64,000 nt of DNA from JACDAN01 sp963847235 (lineage in GTDB: Bacteria > Actinomycetota > Thermoleophilia > Gaiellales > Gaiellaceae), in the NCBI GenBank assembly GCA_963847235.1, contig CAWJYU010000004.1, positions 248,001 through 312,000 on the forward strand. The letters are read 5' to 3'. Position numbers and translations under genes: made by a program. The notes under the pieces were generated by a model. The model was not told where the DNA came from. It saw only the letters and a list, made by a program, of their open reading frames with translations, and did no database searches. Of the stretch, positions 24,520 to 32,769 are shown one piece after another. Positions within the stretch are counted from its first letter, which is position 1, and each line of letters begins with the position of its first letter.

Positions 24520-25788
24520 GTGAGTCCAACTGTCCGCGTCCGCATGGCCCCGAGCCCGACCGGGCTGCTGCACATCGGCAGCGTCCGCACGTTCCTCTTC
24601 AACTGGCTCTTCGCACGCCAGAAGGGGGGCGAGGTCCTCCTGCGCATCGAGAACACGGACACGAGCCGGGAGCTCGCCGAGGCGACCGAGCAGATCCAGC
24701 GCTCGCTCGGCTGGCTCGGGATCGACTGGGACGGCCCGGTCCGCTTTCAGCTCGACCGAATGGAGGACGCGCAGCGGCTCGCCCGTCAGCTTGTCGACGA
24801 GGGCAAGGCGTACGAGGACGAGGGGGCGATCCGGTTCCGGATGCCCGACGAGGGGACGACGGGCTGGGTGGACGTGATTCGCGGGCCGGTCGAGGTGCCG
24901 AACGAGAGCATCGAGGACGTCGTGATCATCAGGGCCGACGGGCGACCGACGTACAACTTCGCCAACCCCGTCGACGACATGCTCGACGAGATCACCCACG
25001 TGATCCGCGGCCAGGACCACATCTCGAACACCCCGAAGCAGCTCCAGATCCTTCGCGCGCTCAGCGCGGAGCCGCCCGTGTACGCCCACGCGCCCGACGT
25101 GCTCGGCACCGACGGCAAGAAGCTGTCCAAGCGCCACGGGGCCCAGTCGGTCGAGGACTTCCACCGGGAGGGCTACATCCCCGAGGCGCTGGTCAACTTC
25201 CTCGCCAGGCTCGGCTGGGCCTACGACGACAAGACGGAGGTCTTCACCCGAGACGAGCTGCTCGAACGGTTCCGGCTCGACCGAGTGACCCCGAGCCCGG
25301 CCGTCTTCGACTACCAGAAGCTGACCTGGCTGAACGGCGTGCACCTACGCAACCTCACTCCCGACGAGTACGCGGACCGGGTCGTCCAGTACCTGCGCGA
25401 GGCCGGCCTCGACTGGGACGAGGAGCTGGTGCGCCGGGCGGCGCCGCTCGTGCAGGAGAAGATCGAGAAGCTCGTCCAGTTCCCCGACTACACGAGGTTC
25501 TTCTTCGAGGACGTCAAGCCGGCCGTCCCGCTCGACGGCGCCGGCCCCGTGCTCGAGCAGGCAGAGCAGGCTCTCGCCGGCGTCGAGCCGTTCCAGGCGG
25601 AGCCGATCGAGCGGGAGCTCAGGTCGCTCGCCGAGCGCCTCGAGCTGAAGCCGCGCGAGGCCTTTCAGCCGATCCGGATCGCCGTCACGGGGTCGAAGGT
25701 CTCACCGGGCCTTTTCGAGAGCCTGGAGCTGCTCGGCCGGGACGAGACGCTCAGGCGCCTCGCGACGGCCCGCGGGGAAGCGGCCTAG
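24520..25788 (+). CDS. gltX: Glutamyl-tRNA synthetase
   Basis: Class I synthetase that charges tRNA-Glu, and in organisms with GatCAB also tRNA-Gln. The product is 422 aa, shorter than the usual 470-490. HIGH motif is HIGS (residues 18-21) in APSPTGLLHIGSVRTFLFNWLFA. The KMSKS counterpart is KKLSKRHG near residue 201. DTDTSRE-type and RGQDHISNTPKQ stretches are typical. The C-terminal anticodon-binding domain is reduced but ends naturally (FQPIRIAVTGSKVSPGLFESL). GTG start is leaderless by the -10 position. A tRNA-Glu gene lies 10 kb downstream. Confidence 0.96.
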   Translation: MSPTVRVRMAPSPTGLLHIGSVRTFLFNWLFARQKGGEVLLRIENTDTSRELAEATEQIQRSLGWLGIDWDGPVRFQLDRMEDAQRLARQLVDEGKAYEDEGAIRFRMPDEGTTGWVDVIRGPVEVPNESIEDVVIIRADGRPTYNFANPVDDMLDEITHVIRGQDHISNTPKQLQILRALSAEPPVYAHAPDVLGTDGKKLSKRHGAQSVEDFHREGYIPEALVNFLARLGWAYDDKTEVFTRDELLERFRLDRVTPSPAVFDYQKLTWLNGVHLRNLTPDEYADRVVQYLREAGLDWDEELVRRAAPLVQEKIEKLVQFPDYTRFFFEDVKPAVPLDGAGPVLEQAEQALAGVEPFQAEPIERELRSLAERLELKPREAFQPIRIAVTGSKVSPGLFESLELLGRDETLRRLATARGEAA

Positions 25789-25987
25789 GCGGCGCCAACG
25801 GGTCCAGCGCGCGCTGGAACTCCAGCCAGGACCGGCGTCGAAAGCTCGCCGTGGGCCGGGGGAGCTCCTGCCACTGCCGCTCGCGTGCGGGCGACGGAGA
25901 TGAGCAGGCTCGATTTCCCACTTCTAAAAGGGAAACGCTCGAGCGCCCGCAAGAGATACGGCGAGGGGCGCCTATACACTCGGCGGG

Positions 25988-26353
25988 ATGGGAGGGGGCC
26001 CGGCGACGGTGCTGGTTGTCGACGACGATCCTTCGCTCAGGCTCCTCTGCCGGGTCAACCTCGAGCTCGAGGGATACCGGGTCGTCGAGGCGGAGAGCGT
26101 GGCCACCGCTCGCGCCGCGCTCGAGACGGAACACCTCGACGCGATCCTGCTCGACGTCCACCTCGGGAACGACGACGGCCTCGAGCTCCTGCCGGCGATC
26201 GAGCGGCAGGGGCCGGCGGTCGCCCTGCTGACGGGGAGCCCCGGCGTCCACCTGCCGGATGGCGCGACCGTGATCGGCAAGCCGTTCTCCATCGACGAGC
26301 TGAGCGACACCGTGCGTGAGCTGGTCGGTCGGTCGAGCTCCCCGCTTCGGTAG
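25988..26353 (+). CDS. Single-domain response regulator receiver
   Basis: Protein of 121 aa that is only a receiver domain. The acidic pocket is VDDDPS, the phosphoacceptor Asp is in AILLDVHLG (about residue 56), the switch Thr is in LLTGSPG, and the conserved Lys is in VIGKPFS. There is no output domain and no histidine kinase nearby, so it may act in a phosphorelay or by protein contact. TACACT (25975-25980) sits 7 nt before the ATG, so the mRNA should be leaderless. About 200 nt upstream, after gltX, hold no gene; they contain a perfect 16-bp palindrome at 25803-25818. Confidence 0.9.
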   Translation: MGGGPATVLVVDDDPSLRLLCRVNLELEGYRVVEAESVATARAALETEHLDAILLDVHLGNDDGLELLPAIERQGPAVALLTGSPGVHLPDGATVIGKPFSIDELSDTVRELVGRSSSPLR

Positions 26354-26367
26354 ATTCCCCATCCGAT

Positions 26368-27876
26368 ATGAGCGTGACCGCTGTCAGGACGCCCGCGGAG
26401 TTCGAGGCCGAGCTCCAGAGATACCTCTACGAGCGCGCCGAGGAAGGGCGCGCCGTTCGTGTCGGCGAGAAGGAGGTCTCCGAGCGCGCCGAGATCGTCG
26501 CGCGCTACCGGGAGCTCTTCACACGTGAGCAGCTCGAGGCGCTGCACGAGGCCGAGTCGGCCGCCGGTTCCGACGACCTCGAGCGCCTCTACAGGCTTCG
26601 AAAGACCTGCGAGTCCGGCCTCGTCGAGGTCGAGCTGAGCGCTCGCGAGGACGAGCTCGAGAACGCGATCCTCGCCGCCCGCGTCACGTACCGCGGGGAG
26701 GAGCTGCCCCTCCGGTCAGCCCAGGCGCAGCTCGCCGTCTTGCACTCCTTCGACGAGCGCGAGGAGCTGGGTGAGCTCCACGGCGACGCGTCCGCCGGGT
26801 TCAACGACCAGCGGATGGAGATGCTCCAGGCGCGCGAGGAGCTCGACGCCGAGCTCTCCGGCGAGCCTGACGCGGTCGCCCGGAACGAGGAGGAGAAGGG
26901 CATCTCGCTCCGCGAGCTGTCCGAGGTCCTGACGAACGCGAGCCGCGCCGCCGACGAGGTCTACGGACGCCTCACGGGGAAGTGGTTCGACAAGCTGCTC
27001 GGCGACGGCCGACCCGAGGTTCCGTCCTCGTACCACGTCGCCTGGCTCCGGCGCCTCTCGCCGCTCGAGGCGACGTATACGAAGGAGCGCGCGACCGACG
27101 TCTGCCTCCAGACGCTCCGGCACCTCGGCTTCAACATGGACGAGGAGCCGAACATCCGCATGGATCTGGACGACCGGCCGCAGAAGTCGCCGCGGGCATG
27201 CGTGATCGCTGCCGACCCGCCGAAGGTCGTCCACCTGATCACCCGCGCCCAGGGCGGGCTGCACGACTACCAGGCGTTCCTCCACGAGGCCGGCCACGCG
27301 CTCCACTACGGCAACTGCGACCCGAACCTGCCGTACACCTTCCGCAACCTCTCGCGCGACCACGCGCTGACGGAGATCTACTCGTACATCTTCGAGGCGA
27401 TCTCCCGCGAGCCGGGCTGGCACGTCGAGCACTTCGGGCTCTCGGAGGAGGAGGCCAAGGACAACGCCGAGGCAACCGTGTTCCTGGAAGCCCTGCTCTA
27501 CCGGCGCTACACGGCGAAGCTGCAGTTCGAGCTCGAGTTCTGGGGTGCGTTTGGCGACGGAGCCGCCGGCCCCGCGCGGTACCACGAGCTGCTGACGGCC
27601 GCCAGCGGGGTCTCGTACCGGCCGGACGCGTACCTCGCGGACATGGACGCGGGCTTCTACTCCGCGGACTACCTCCGGGCCTGGATCCGGTCCGCGCAGC
27701 TGCGGCAGTGGCTGACGAACGAGGTCGGCGAGGACTGGTGGCGGAACAAGGCCACCGGGGATCACCTGCGGTCGCTCTTCGCCGAAGGCACGCGTCCCTC
27801 CAGCGAGGAGGTCGCGGGCCGCCTCGGCTTCGACCCGCACGACACAAAGCCACTCCTCCACGAACTTGGCGCCTGA
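26368..27876 (+). CDS. M3-like zinc metallopeptidase
   Basis: Protein of 502 aa, mostly helical. The gluzincin motif is FLHEAGHALHYGN with HEAGH at residues 306-310. The third zinc ligand is probably the Glu of ALTEIYSYIFE about 30 residues later, the spacing seen in M3 oligopeptidases. Late aromatic segments (SYRPDAYLADMDAGFYSADYLRAWI) resemble the M3 substrate-binding region. Likely an intracellular oligopeptidase or carboxypeptidase, since no signal peptide is visible. It begins 15 nt after the receiver gene; TAGATT is 11 nt before the ATG. Its stop overlaps the M14 gene. Confidence 0.82.
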   Translation: MSVTAVRTPAEFEAELQRYLYERAEEGRAVRVGEKEVSERAEIVARYRELFTREQLEALHEAESAAGSDDLERLYRLRKTCESGLVEVELSAREDELENAILAARVTYRGEELPLRSAQAQLAVLHSFDEREELGELHGDASAGFNDQRMEMLQAREELDAELSGEPDAVARNEEEKGISLRELSEVLTNASRAADEVYGRLTGKWFDKLLGDGRPEVPSSYHVAWLRRLSPLEATYTKERATDVCLQTLRHLGFNMDEEPNIRMDLDDRPQKSPRACVIAADPPKVVHLITRAQGGLHDYQAFLHEAGHALHYGNCDPNLPYTFRNLSRDHALTEIYSYIFEAISREPGWHVEHFGLSEEEAKDNAEATVFLEALLYRRYTAKLQFELEFWGAFGDGAAGPARYHELLTAASGVSYRPDAYLADMDAGFYSADYLRAWIRSAQLRQWLTNEVGEDWWRNKATGDHLRSLFAEGTRPSSEEVAGRLGFDPHDTKPLLHELGA

Positions 27877-29560
27877 CGCCGCTGAGCCGGCCTTCGACCG
27901 GTTCTACGGGTACGACGAGCTCACGGAGCTCCTCCAGGGCTGGGCCGACGAGCGGCCCGAGCTCTTCGCCGTCGAGTCGATCGGCAAGAGCCACGAGGGC
28001 CGGGACATCTGGCTCGCCACGATCACGAACACCGAGACCGGTCCGGCGCTCGAAAAGCCTGCGCTCCTGATCGAGGCCAACATCCACGCGGCCGAGGTGA
28101 CCGGCGCCACGGCGGCGCTCTACGTGATGCACCGCCTGCTCTCGGGGTACGGAAGCGACGAGCGGGTCACGCGCGCCCTCGACACACGCGTCTTCTACGT
28201 CGTCCCGCGGCTGAACCCCGACGGCGCCGAGCTGGCATTGGCCGACCGGCCCCGGTTCATCCGCTCCAGCACGCGGCCCTGGCCCCTCGCGGAGGAGCTC
28301 GACGGGCTCTACGAGGAGGATCTCGACGGCGACGGGCGCATCCTGATGATGCGGATCCGCGATCCGAACGGCTCGTGGAAGGCGCATGACGAGGAGCCTC
28401 GCCTGATGGTCCGGCGGGACCCCGACGAGGAGGGCGGCGAGTACTTCCGGTTGCTGTGGGAGGGCCGGATCCGGAACTACGACGGCGTGACCATCAAGAT
28501 CGCGCCGCCCCTCGAGGGGCTCGACCTGAACCGCAACTTCCCGATGGAATGGGCAGTCGAGGCCGAGCAGCATGGCGCGGGCCCGTACCCGACGTCCGAG
28601 CCCGAGATCCGGGCGATGGTGCAGGCGATCGTCGACCGGCCGAACATCACCGCCCACTTCGCGTACCACACGTTCAGCGGCGTCCACCTGCGGCCGTACT
28701 CGAGCTATCCCGACGAGCACTACCCGACGAACGACCTGCGCACGTACAAGCTGCTGGGCGAGAAGGCGACCGAGCTGACCGGGTATCCCGCGATCTCGAT
28801 CTTCCACGACTTCAAGTACGACCCGAAGCAGACGGTCAAGGGCGGCGCGAACGACTGGTTGTACGACCACCTCGGGATCTACTCCTGGACGACGGAGTTC
28901 TGGAGCCCGCAGCGGGAGGCGGGCATCGAGGACTACCAGTACATCGACTGGATGCGCGACCACCCGACGGAGGACGACCTGAAGCTGATCCGCTGGAGCG
29001 ACGAGCAGCTGGACGGGAAGGGGTACGTCGACTGGTATCCGTACGAGCACGACCAGCTCGGCGAGGTCGAGCTGGGCGGCTGGGACCTCATGTACGCGTG
29101 GGCGAACGTCCCGCCGCAGTTCCTCGAGCGCGAGATCGCCCCGCACGCCGACCTCGCGATCTGGCACCTGCTCGTCTCTCCGCGGCTGGAGATCCTGTCG
29201 CTCGAGGCCGAGGAGCTGGGGGAGGGGTCGTGGCTCGTCCGGCTGGTGCTGCACAACACCGGCTGGCTTCCGACGTCGGTCTCGGAGAAGGCCGTCGAGC
29301 GGAAGGCGGTGCGGCCGCTCGAGGCGGAGATCACGCTGCCCGACGGCGGGCGGCTCCACGGCGGCGAGAAGAAGGTGGAGCTGGGCCAGCTCGAAGGGCG
29401 CGTCCATCGGCGGTCGCTGCTCTGGTGGGCGTCGGACGATGCGACGAGCGACCGCGCGAAGGCGGAGTGGGTCGTGGAGGCGCCGGCGGGGTCGACGGTG
29501 CAGGTCGAGGCGCGCCACCAGCGCGCCGGGGTCGTCCGGCGCGAGCTGACGCTCGGCTAG
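27866..29560 (+). CDS. M14-family zinc carboxypeptidase
   Basis: Protein of 564 aa. The zinc ligands are His74 and Glu77 in IEANIHAAEVTG and the His of FAYHTFSG. The substrate Asn-Arg pair is in GLDLNRNFP, and the catalytic Glu is in YSWTTEFWSP. After the peptidase domain (about residues 10-420) comes a beta-rich C-terminal domain (LVRLVLHNTGWLPTSVSEKA). There is no signal peptide, unlike many secreted M14 enzymes. TTG start at 27866 overlaps the M3-like gene by 11 nt, so the two peptidases are translationally coupled and may digest the same peptides from inside and from the C-terminus. Confidence 0.9.
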   Translation: MAPDAAEPAFDRFYGYDELTELLQGWADERPELFAVESIGKSHEGRDIWLATITNTETGPALEKPALLIEANIHAAEVTGATAALYVMHRLLSGYGSDERVTRALDTRVFYVVPRLNPDGAELALADRPRFIRSSTRPWPLAEELDGLYEEDLDGDGRILMMRIRDPNGSWKAHDEEPRLMVRRDPDEEGGEYFRLLWEGRIRNYDGVTIKIAPPLEGLDLNRNFPMEWAVEAEQHGAGPYPTSEPEIRAMVQAIVDRPNITAHFAYHTFSGVHLRPYSSYPDEHYPTNDLRTYKLLGEKATELTGYPAISIFHDFKYDPKQTVKGGANDWLYDHLGIYSWTTEFWSPQREAGIEDYQYIDWMRDHPTEDDLKLIRWSDEQLDGKGYVDWYPYEHDQLGEVELGGWDLMYAWANVPPQFLEREIAPHADLAIWHLLVSPRLEILSLEAEELGEGSWLVRLVLHNTGWLPTSVSEKAVERKAVRPLEAEITLPDGGRLHGGEKKVELGQLEGRVHRRSLLWWASDDATSDRAKAEWVVEAPAGSTVQVEARHQRAGVVRRELTLG

Positions 29561-29568
29561 GCGTTCTG

Positions 29569-29585
29569 TAGCACGATTCGTGCTA
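29569..29585. promoter_or_regulatory. 17-bp palindromic operator upstream of antitoxin gene
   Basis: TAGCACGATTCGTGCTA is a perfect inverted repeat (8-bp arms around one base) ending 11 nt before the antitoxin start. Autoregulatory operators of ribbon-helix-helix antitoxins typically have this form and place. Confidence 0.7.
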
Positions 29586-29596
29586 ACGCTTCGAAG

Positions 29597-29806
29597 GTGG
29601 CGCGCTCGCTCCACGTCCGGCTCGACGATGCCTCTGCGGCAGCTCTCGAGATTGTCCGCGACGGTGGACTGACCGATTCCGAGGCGGTGCGCGCGGCACT
29701 CCAGGAGGCTGCCGCCCGGCGACGTGTCCGTTCGGCGATTCGTGACGGAGCGGGCGTCGGCGATCAGACTTCGCGCGGCCGGTTCGACTGTCAAGGGCGA
29801 GCTTGA
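29597..29806 (+). CDS. Ribbon-helix-helix antitoxin, probably VapB/CopG-like, degraded C-terminus
   Basis: Protein of 69 aa. The N-terminal 45 residues look like an RHH DNA-binding antitoxin: a strand SLHVRLDD, then helices ALEIVRDGGLTDSEAVRAALQEAAARRR. The rest (DGAGVGDQTSRGRFDCQGRA) does not resemble the acidic toxin-binding tail of such proteins, so the gene may be truncated or frame-disturbed. The 17-bp palindrome just upstream is a likely operator. No toxin gene (PIN, MazF or RelE) is recognisable in the 580 nt that follow, so this is an orphan or the remains of a toxin-antitoxin pair. Confidence 0.65.
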   Translation: MARSLHVRLDDASAAALEIVRDGGLTDSEAVRAALQEAAARRRVRSAIRDGAGVGDQTSRGRFDCQGRA

Positions 29807-30387
29807 AGAGATCGGGCGGCGACCCTGAGCAGGAGCTCGAAGACGAGCCTTCGCCTACCGCTCACGCTGACGAACCCGAAGAACGGTGCGTGGTCGATCG
29901 ATCGATTCAGCTGCCGGCGGCGTCGACGAGCACGATCGCGAACGGACTCGAGTCAGCGCGCGCACACGCATCGTCTATGCGTCGAGCACGTGCCTCAGGG
30001 CCGAGCTCAAGCTCGCCAACGGCCGGGATGCTGACCCAGCGACGCAGGAATCATCGTCGTACGCCGTCTCCTCGTCGATGCCGCGCGGCAAGCTTCGTCG
30101 GCACCGAGCGTCATCTACTCGTGCGATGGCCCGCATCCGGCGTTCGAGCCGACGTCTGGTGCGATCTCGCCACTGAGGCTCTCGGCATCAGCTGCGAGCC
30201 GTCGCTGACAGGAGGCGGCGCCCAGTGCGCCACCTCCTGTCGGGAAGCGCTACTCCGTAGTCGAATCGATGCTCTCGTGTCCTCGACGTGACTCGATCCG
30301 GGCGTCGGTCGCTCGAGCCGTCGACGACGACAGTTCGCGGTTGCGACGAGCGTCGACGGATCCTCGCTCGGGAGATGGCCGCGCCCA
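29807..30387. other. Stretch without a convincing gene
   Basis: About 580 nt in which every open frame on both strands is Ser/Arg-rich and matches no family I know. The only clear structure is the hairpin at 30207-30241. It follows the orphan antitoxin and could be a decayed toxin gene or other mobile remnant. Confidence 0.5.
30207..30241. repeat. 15-bp inverted repeat in the gene-free stretch
   Basis: GACAGGAGGCGGCGC (30207-30221) and its complement with one mismatch (30227-30241) enclose a 5-base loop. No T-run follows on either strand. It could be an RNA hairpin or the end of a lost mobile element. Confidence 0.65.
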
Positions 30388-31143
30388 GTGTCTGACTCCG
30401 CGAGGGCTCGAGCGCGCCAGCAGCGCGCCGGAACAGTCAGGAGATGCGCTGACGTTGCGAGTAGGCCGGATCGGCGCGCGGAGCGCGACAGCTTTCGGGC
30501 CGGGCTTCGCGCCGGTACGTCGATCGCGCCCGCGGTCTTCGTAATCGCCGTGTCCTTCGGCGTGCTGGCGCGGGACCTCGGTTGGGGCGTCGTCGCGCCC
30601 ATCGTCGCCTCGGTGATCGTGTTCTCCGGGTCGGCGCAGTTCGCGCTCGCGGAGGTGCTGGAGGCAGGCGGGACGGCGCTGGCCGCGATCGTCGCCGCGA
30701 TCCTTGTCAACGCGCGCTTCGCCGTCATGGGCGTGGCCGTCGCCTCGATCTTCCGCGGCGGGCCGCTGCGACGGGCCCTGGAGGCGCAGACGACCGTGGA
30801 TGCGTCGTGGGCGCTCGCGAATCAGGGAGAAGGGCGGTTCGACCGCGAGCTCCTCATGGGCGCAACGCTGCCTCAGTACGTCGCGTGGGTGTCAGGGACC
30901 GTGGTCGGCGTGTTCGCCGGCAACGTCCTCACCGACCCGGAGGCGCTCGGCCTCGACGTCGTCTTCCCGGCGTTCTTCCTCTACCTGCTCCTCGACGAGC
31001 TGCGACGGGGACCGGAGTACGTCGCCGCCGCCCTGATCGCAGCCGGGATCGCCCTCGCGCTCATTCCCGTGGCGCCGCCGGGCATCCCGATCATCGCGGC
31101 CTGTGCCGGGGCGCTGCTCGGCCTACGGAGGCGCCCGGCGTGA
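30388..31143 (+). CDS. azlC: AzlC-family branched-chain amino acid exporter, large subunit
   Basis: Membrane protein of 251 aa with about six hydrophobic segments. Together with AzlD it forms an exporter of branched-chain amino acids or their analogues. Family stretches are GLRAGTSIAPAVFVIAVSFG, VFSGSAQFALAEVLEAGG, NARFAVMGVAVAS and TVDASWALAN. The first 40 residues (Arg-rich) are not typical and the true start is probably downstream of GTG 30388, but no good start codon is seen. The stop overlaps the azlD start as GTGA. Confidence 0.9.
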   Translation: MSDSARARARQQRAGTVRRCADVASRPDRRAERDSFRAGLRAGTSIAPAVFVIAVSFGVLARDLGWGVVAPIVASVIVFSGSAQFALAEVLEAGGTALAAIVAAILVNARFAVMGVAVASIFRGGPLRRALEAQTTVDASWALANQGEGRFDRELLMGATLPQYVAWVSGTVVGVFAGNVLTDPEALGLDVVFPAFFLYLLLDELRRGPEYVAAALIAAGIALALIPVAPPGIPIIAACAGALLGLRRRPA

Positions 31144-31446
31144 CCGCCGTCTGGACGTCGATTCTGGTCGTGGCGGTCGCGAACTTCGCGATCAAGGCGG
31201 CCGGGCCGGTGCTCCTCGGCGGTCGCGAGCTGCCGCGCACCCGTCGTCGCCGTCATCGCGCTTCTCGGGCCCGCGCTCCTCACGGCCCTCGTCGTCGTCG
31301 GGACGTTCAGCGAGGGCAGCAGCCTGCGGGTCGATGCGCAGGCGGCGGGAGTGGCCGTCGCGGGCGGTGCCTTTCTCCTGAGGATTCCGATGCTCGTCGC
31401 GATCGCGCTCGGGGCGCTGACGGCAGCCCTTCTGCGAGCGATCTAG
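31140..31446 (+). CDS. azlD: AzlD-family exporter small subunit, one frameshift
   Basis: Small membrane partner of AzlC, about 101 aa after correction. The N-terminal segment TSILVVAVANFAIKAAGPVLLGGRELP is in the first frame. From about nt 31233-31238 the protein continues in the next frame as APVVAVIALLGPALLTALVVV and ends LTAALLRAI at 31446. One extra base in ctgccgcgcaccc explains it; the span is one base over a multiple of three. GTG start overlaps the azlC stop. The end overlaps the convergent acetamidase stop. Confidence 0.85.
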
Positions 31447-32385
31447 CCGCGAAAGATCGCGAGCGGTAGCACGGCGCTCACGACGTACTGGCCCGCGTCG
31501 ACGATCTCCGAGATCTTCAGGTCGACGGCGAGGCTCGAGAGCACGTAGGCGTCCTCGCGGCTGAGGTCGTAGCTCTCCGTGAGGTGGTCGATCATCGCGC
31601 GGACCGCCTCCTGCGCGGCGACGTAGAGGTCCGGGCCGACGCCCGTCGTGCCGTAGAAACCGCCGCCGTCCACCTGCGGTGTCAACGGGCCGGGTGCCGT
31701 CCGGTACTGCGGCGCCGGGATCGAGCGATCCTCGTGCAGCGTGAACCGCAGCGCGGCGTACATCGGGGACTCGATCCCGGTCACGCAGACCTCGCCGTCT
31801 CCCTGAGCGGCGTGAGCATCGCCGCAGCTGAAGAGGGCGCCCTCGACCTGTACCGGCAGGAACAGCGTCGTCCCGCGGACGAGCTGTCGCGTGTCCAGGT
31901 TGCCGCCGAACGCTCCTGGCGGCATCACCGCCTGCTCGCTCGCGCCCGCCGGGCAGACACCCATGGTCCCCAGGAACGGTGCGACCGGGATCGCGATGTC
32001 GTCGCGCAGATACGTGGCGTCGCCGGTCGTGAGATCGAAGATCTTGAGGTAGGCGTCCGGGAAGTCGTCTGCCAGCAGTCCGAAGCCCGGCAGGATCGCC
32101 GTCCACCCCCAGCCCTGCGTCTGTAAATCGACTATCTCGACGGCGAGCGTGTGGCCCGGCTCGGCGTCCTCGACCGCGATCGGGCCCGCGAGCGGGTAGA
32201 CGCGATCCCAGTCGAGCTCGGCAATCGCGTCGGCCGTCGACTCGGGCGTGATCTGGTTGTCGCTGACATCTCGGGTGTGCATCGACCACGGTGTCGCCGC
32301 TCGCGACTGTCAGGACCGGCTCGTTGCCCGCGTCCCAGGTGAAGTGCACCCGATCCGCTGGGAACTCGTGTGTCTCGTCGGCCAC
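31443..32385 (-). CDS. Acetamidase/formamidase family amidohydrolase, one frameshift
   Basis: Hydrolyses short amides such as acetamide or formamide to the acid and ammonia. The N-terminus VHFTWDAGNEPVLTVASGDTV is read from GTG 32385. The rest (TRDVSDNQITPESTADAI, PGHTLAVEIVDLQTQGWGWTAILPGFGLL, VCPAGASEQAVMPPGAFGGNLD, FSCGDAHAAQGDGEV) is in the next frame, from about nt 32282. A single extra base near 32279-32286 explains this; the span is one base over a multiple of three, giving about 313 aa. The upstream start is supported by TAGCTT exactly 6 nt before it (complement of 32392-32397). Two convergent azl genes lie downstream. Confidence 0.9.
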
Positions 32386-32494
32386 GGGGCGAAGCTACAC
32401 CTGTCGAGGCGGCGCGGCAATAGGAGCGCGCGGTGAAGGTCAGGGCGCCGCTGTCCTCGAGGAGTTGGCCGCCGATTAGCGTTTTCCGGCTGCC

Positions 32495-32689
32495 ATGATG
32501 TCGCGAGTGGAGAGGTTCACCGTAACCATTGAGGGCCTGAACTGGGAAGACGTCGAGCAGGTCGAGTTGCCAGGGCTTCCCGGCGAGGGCGACCTGATCG
32601 AGACCAAGTACGGGACCTGCGTCATCACCAGCGCGGAGCTCTCGCCGGACCGGAAGCACGCGGGCAAGATCGTCTGCCGGATTCCCTAG
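32495..32689 (+). CDS. Small protein of unknown function
   Basis: Protein of 64 aa (63 if the second ATG is used), not assigned to a family. It is predicted to be mostly beta (FTVTIEGLNWEDVEQVELPG, GTCVITSAELSPD) with two Cys (GTCVI and IVCRI). There is no membrane segment. It stands alone between the acetamidase and the LCP gene. No ribosome binding site or -10 element is obvious. Composition and the clean frame suggest it is real, but the evidence is modest. Confidence 0.5.
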   Translation: MMSRVERFTVTIEGLNWEDVEQVELPGLPGEGDLIETKYGTCVITSAELSPDRKHAGKIVCRIP

Positions 32690-32769
32690 CTCCGCTTTCG
32701 CCTTTGTCGATTGGCGAACCCTCGGGGTTCCGGCTCAACCAGAACATCGGCCCGGACTGAGAGCCGCCC

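Noticed and set aside
25803..25818. Perfect 16-bp palindrome TCCAGCGCGCGCTGGA as an operator
   Set aside because: Alternating GC in a 70% GC genome makes such palindromes likely by chance; no promoter lies beside it.
27239..29794. 851-codon open frame on the minus strand opposite the M14 and M3-like genes
   Set aside because: Arg/Val/Asp-rich translation without family features, exactly antisense to well-supported genes; a by-product of high GC at third codon positions.
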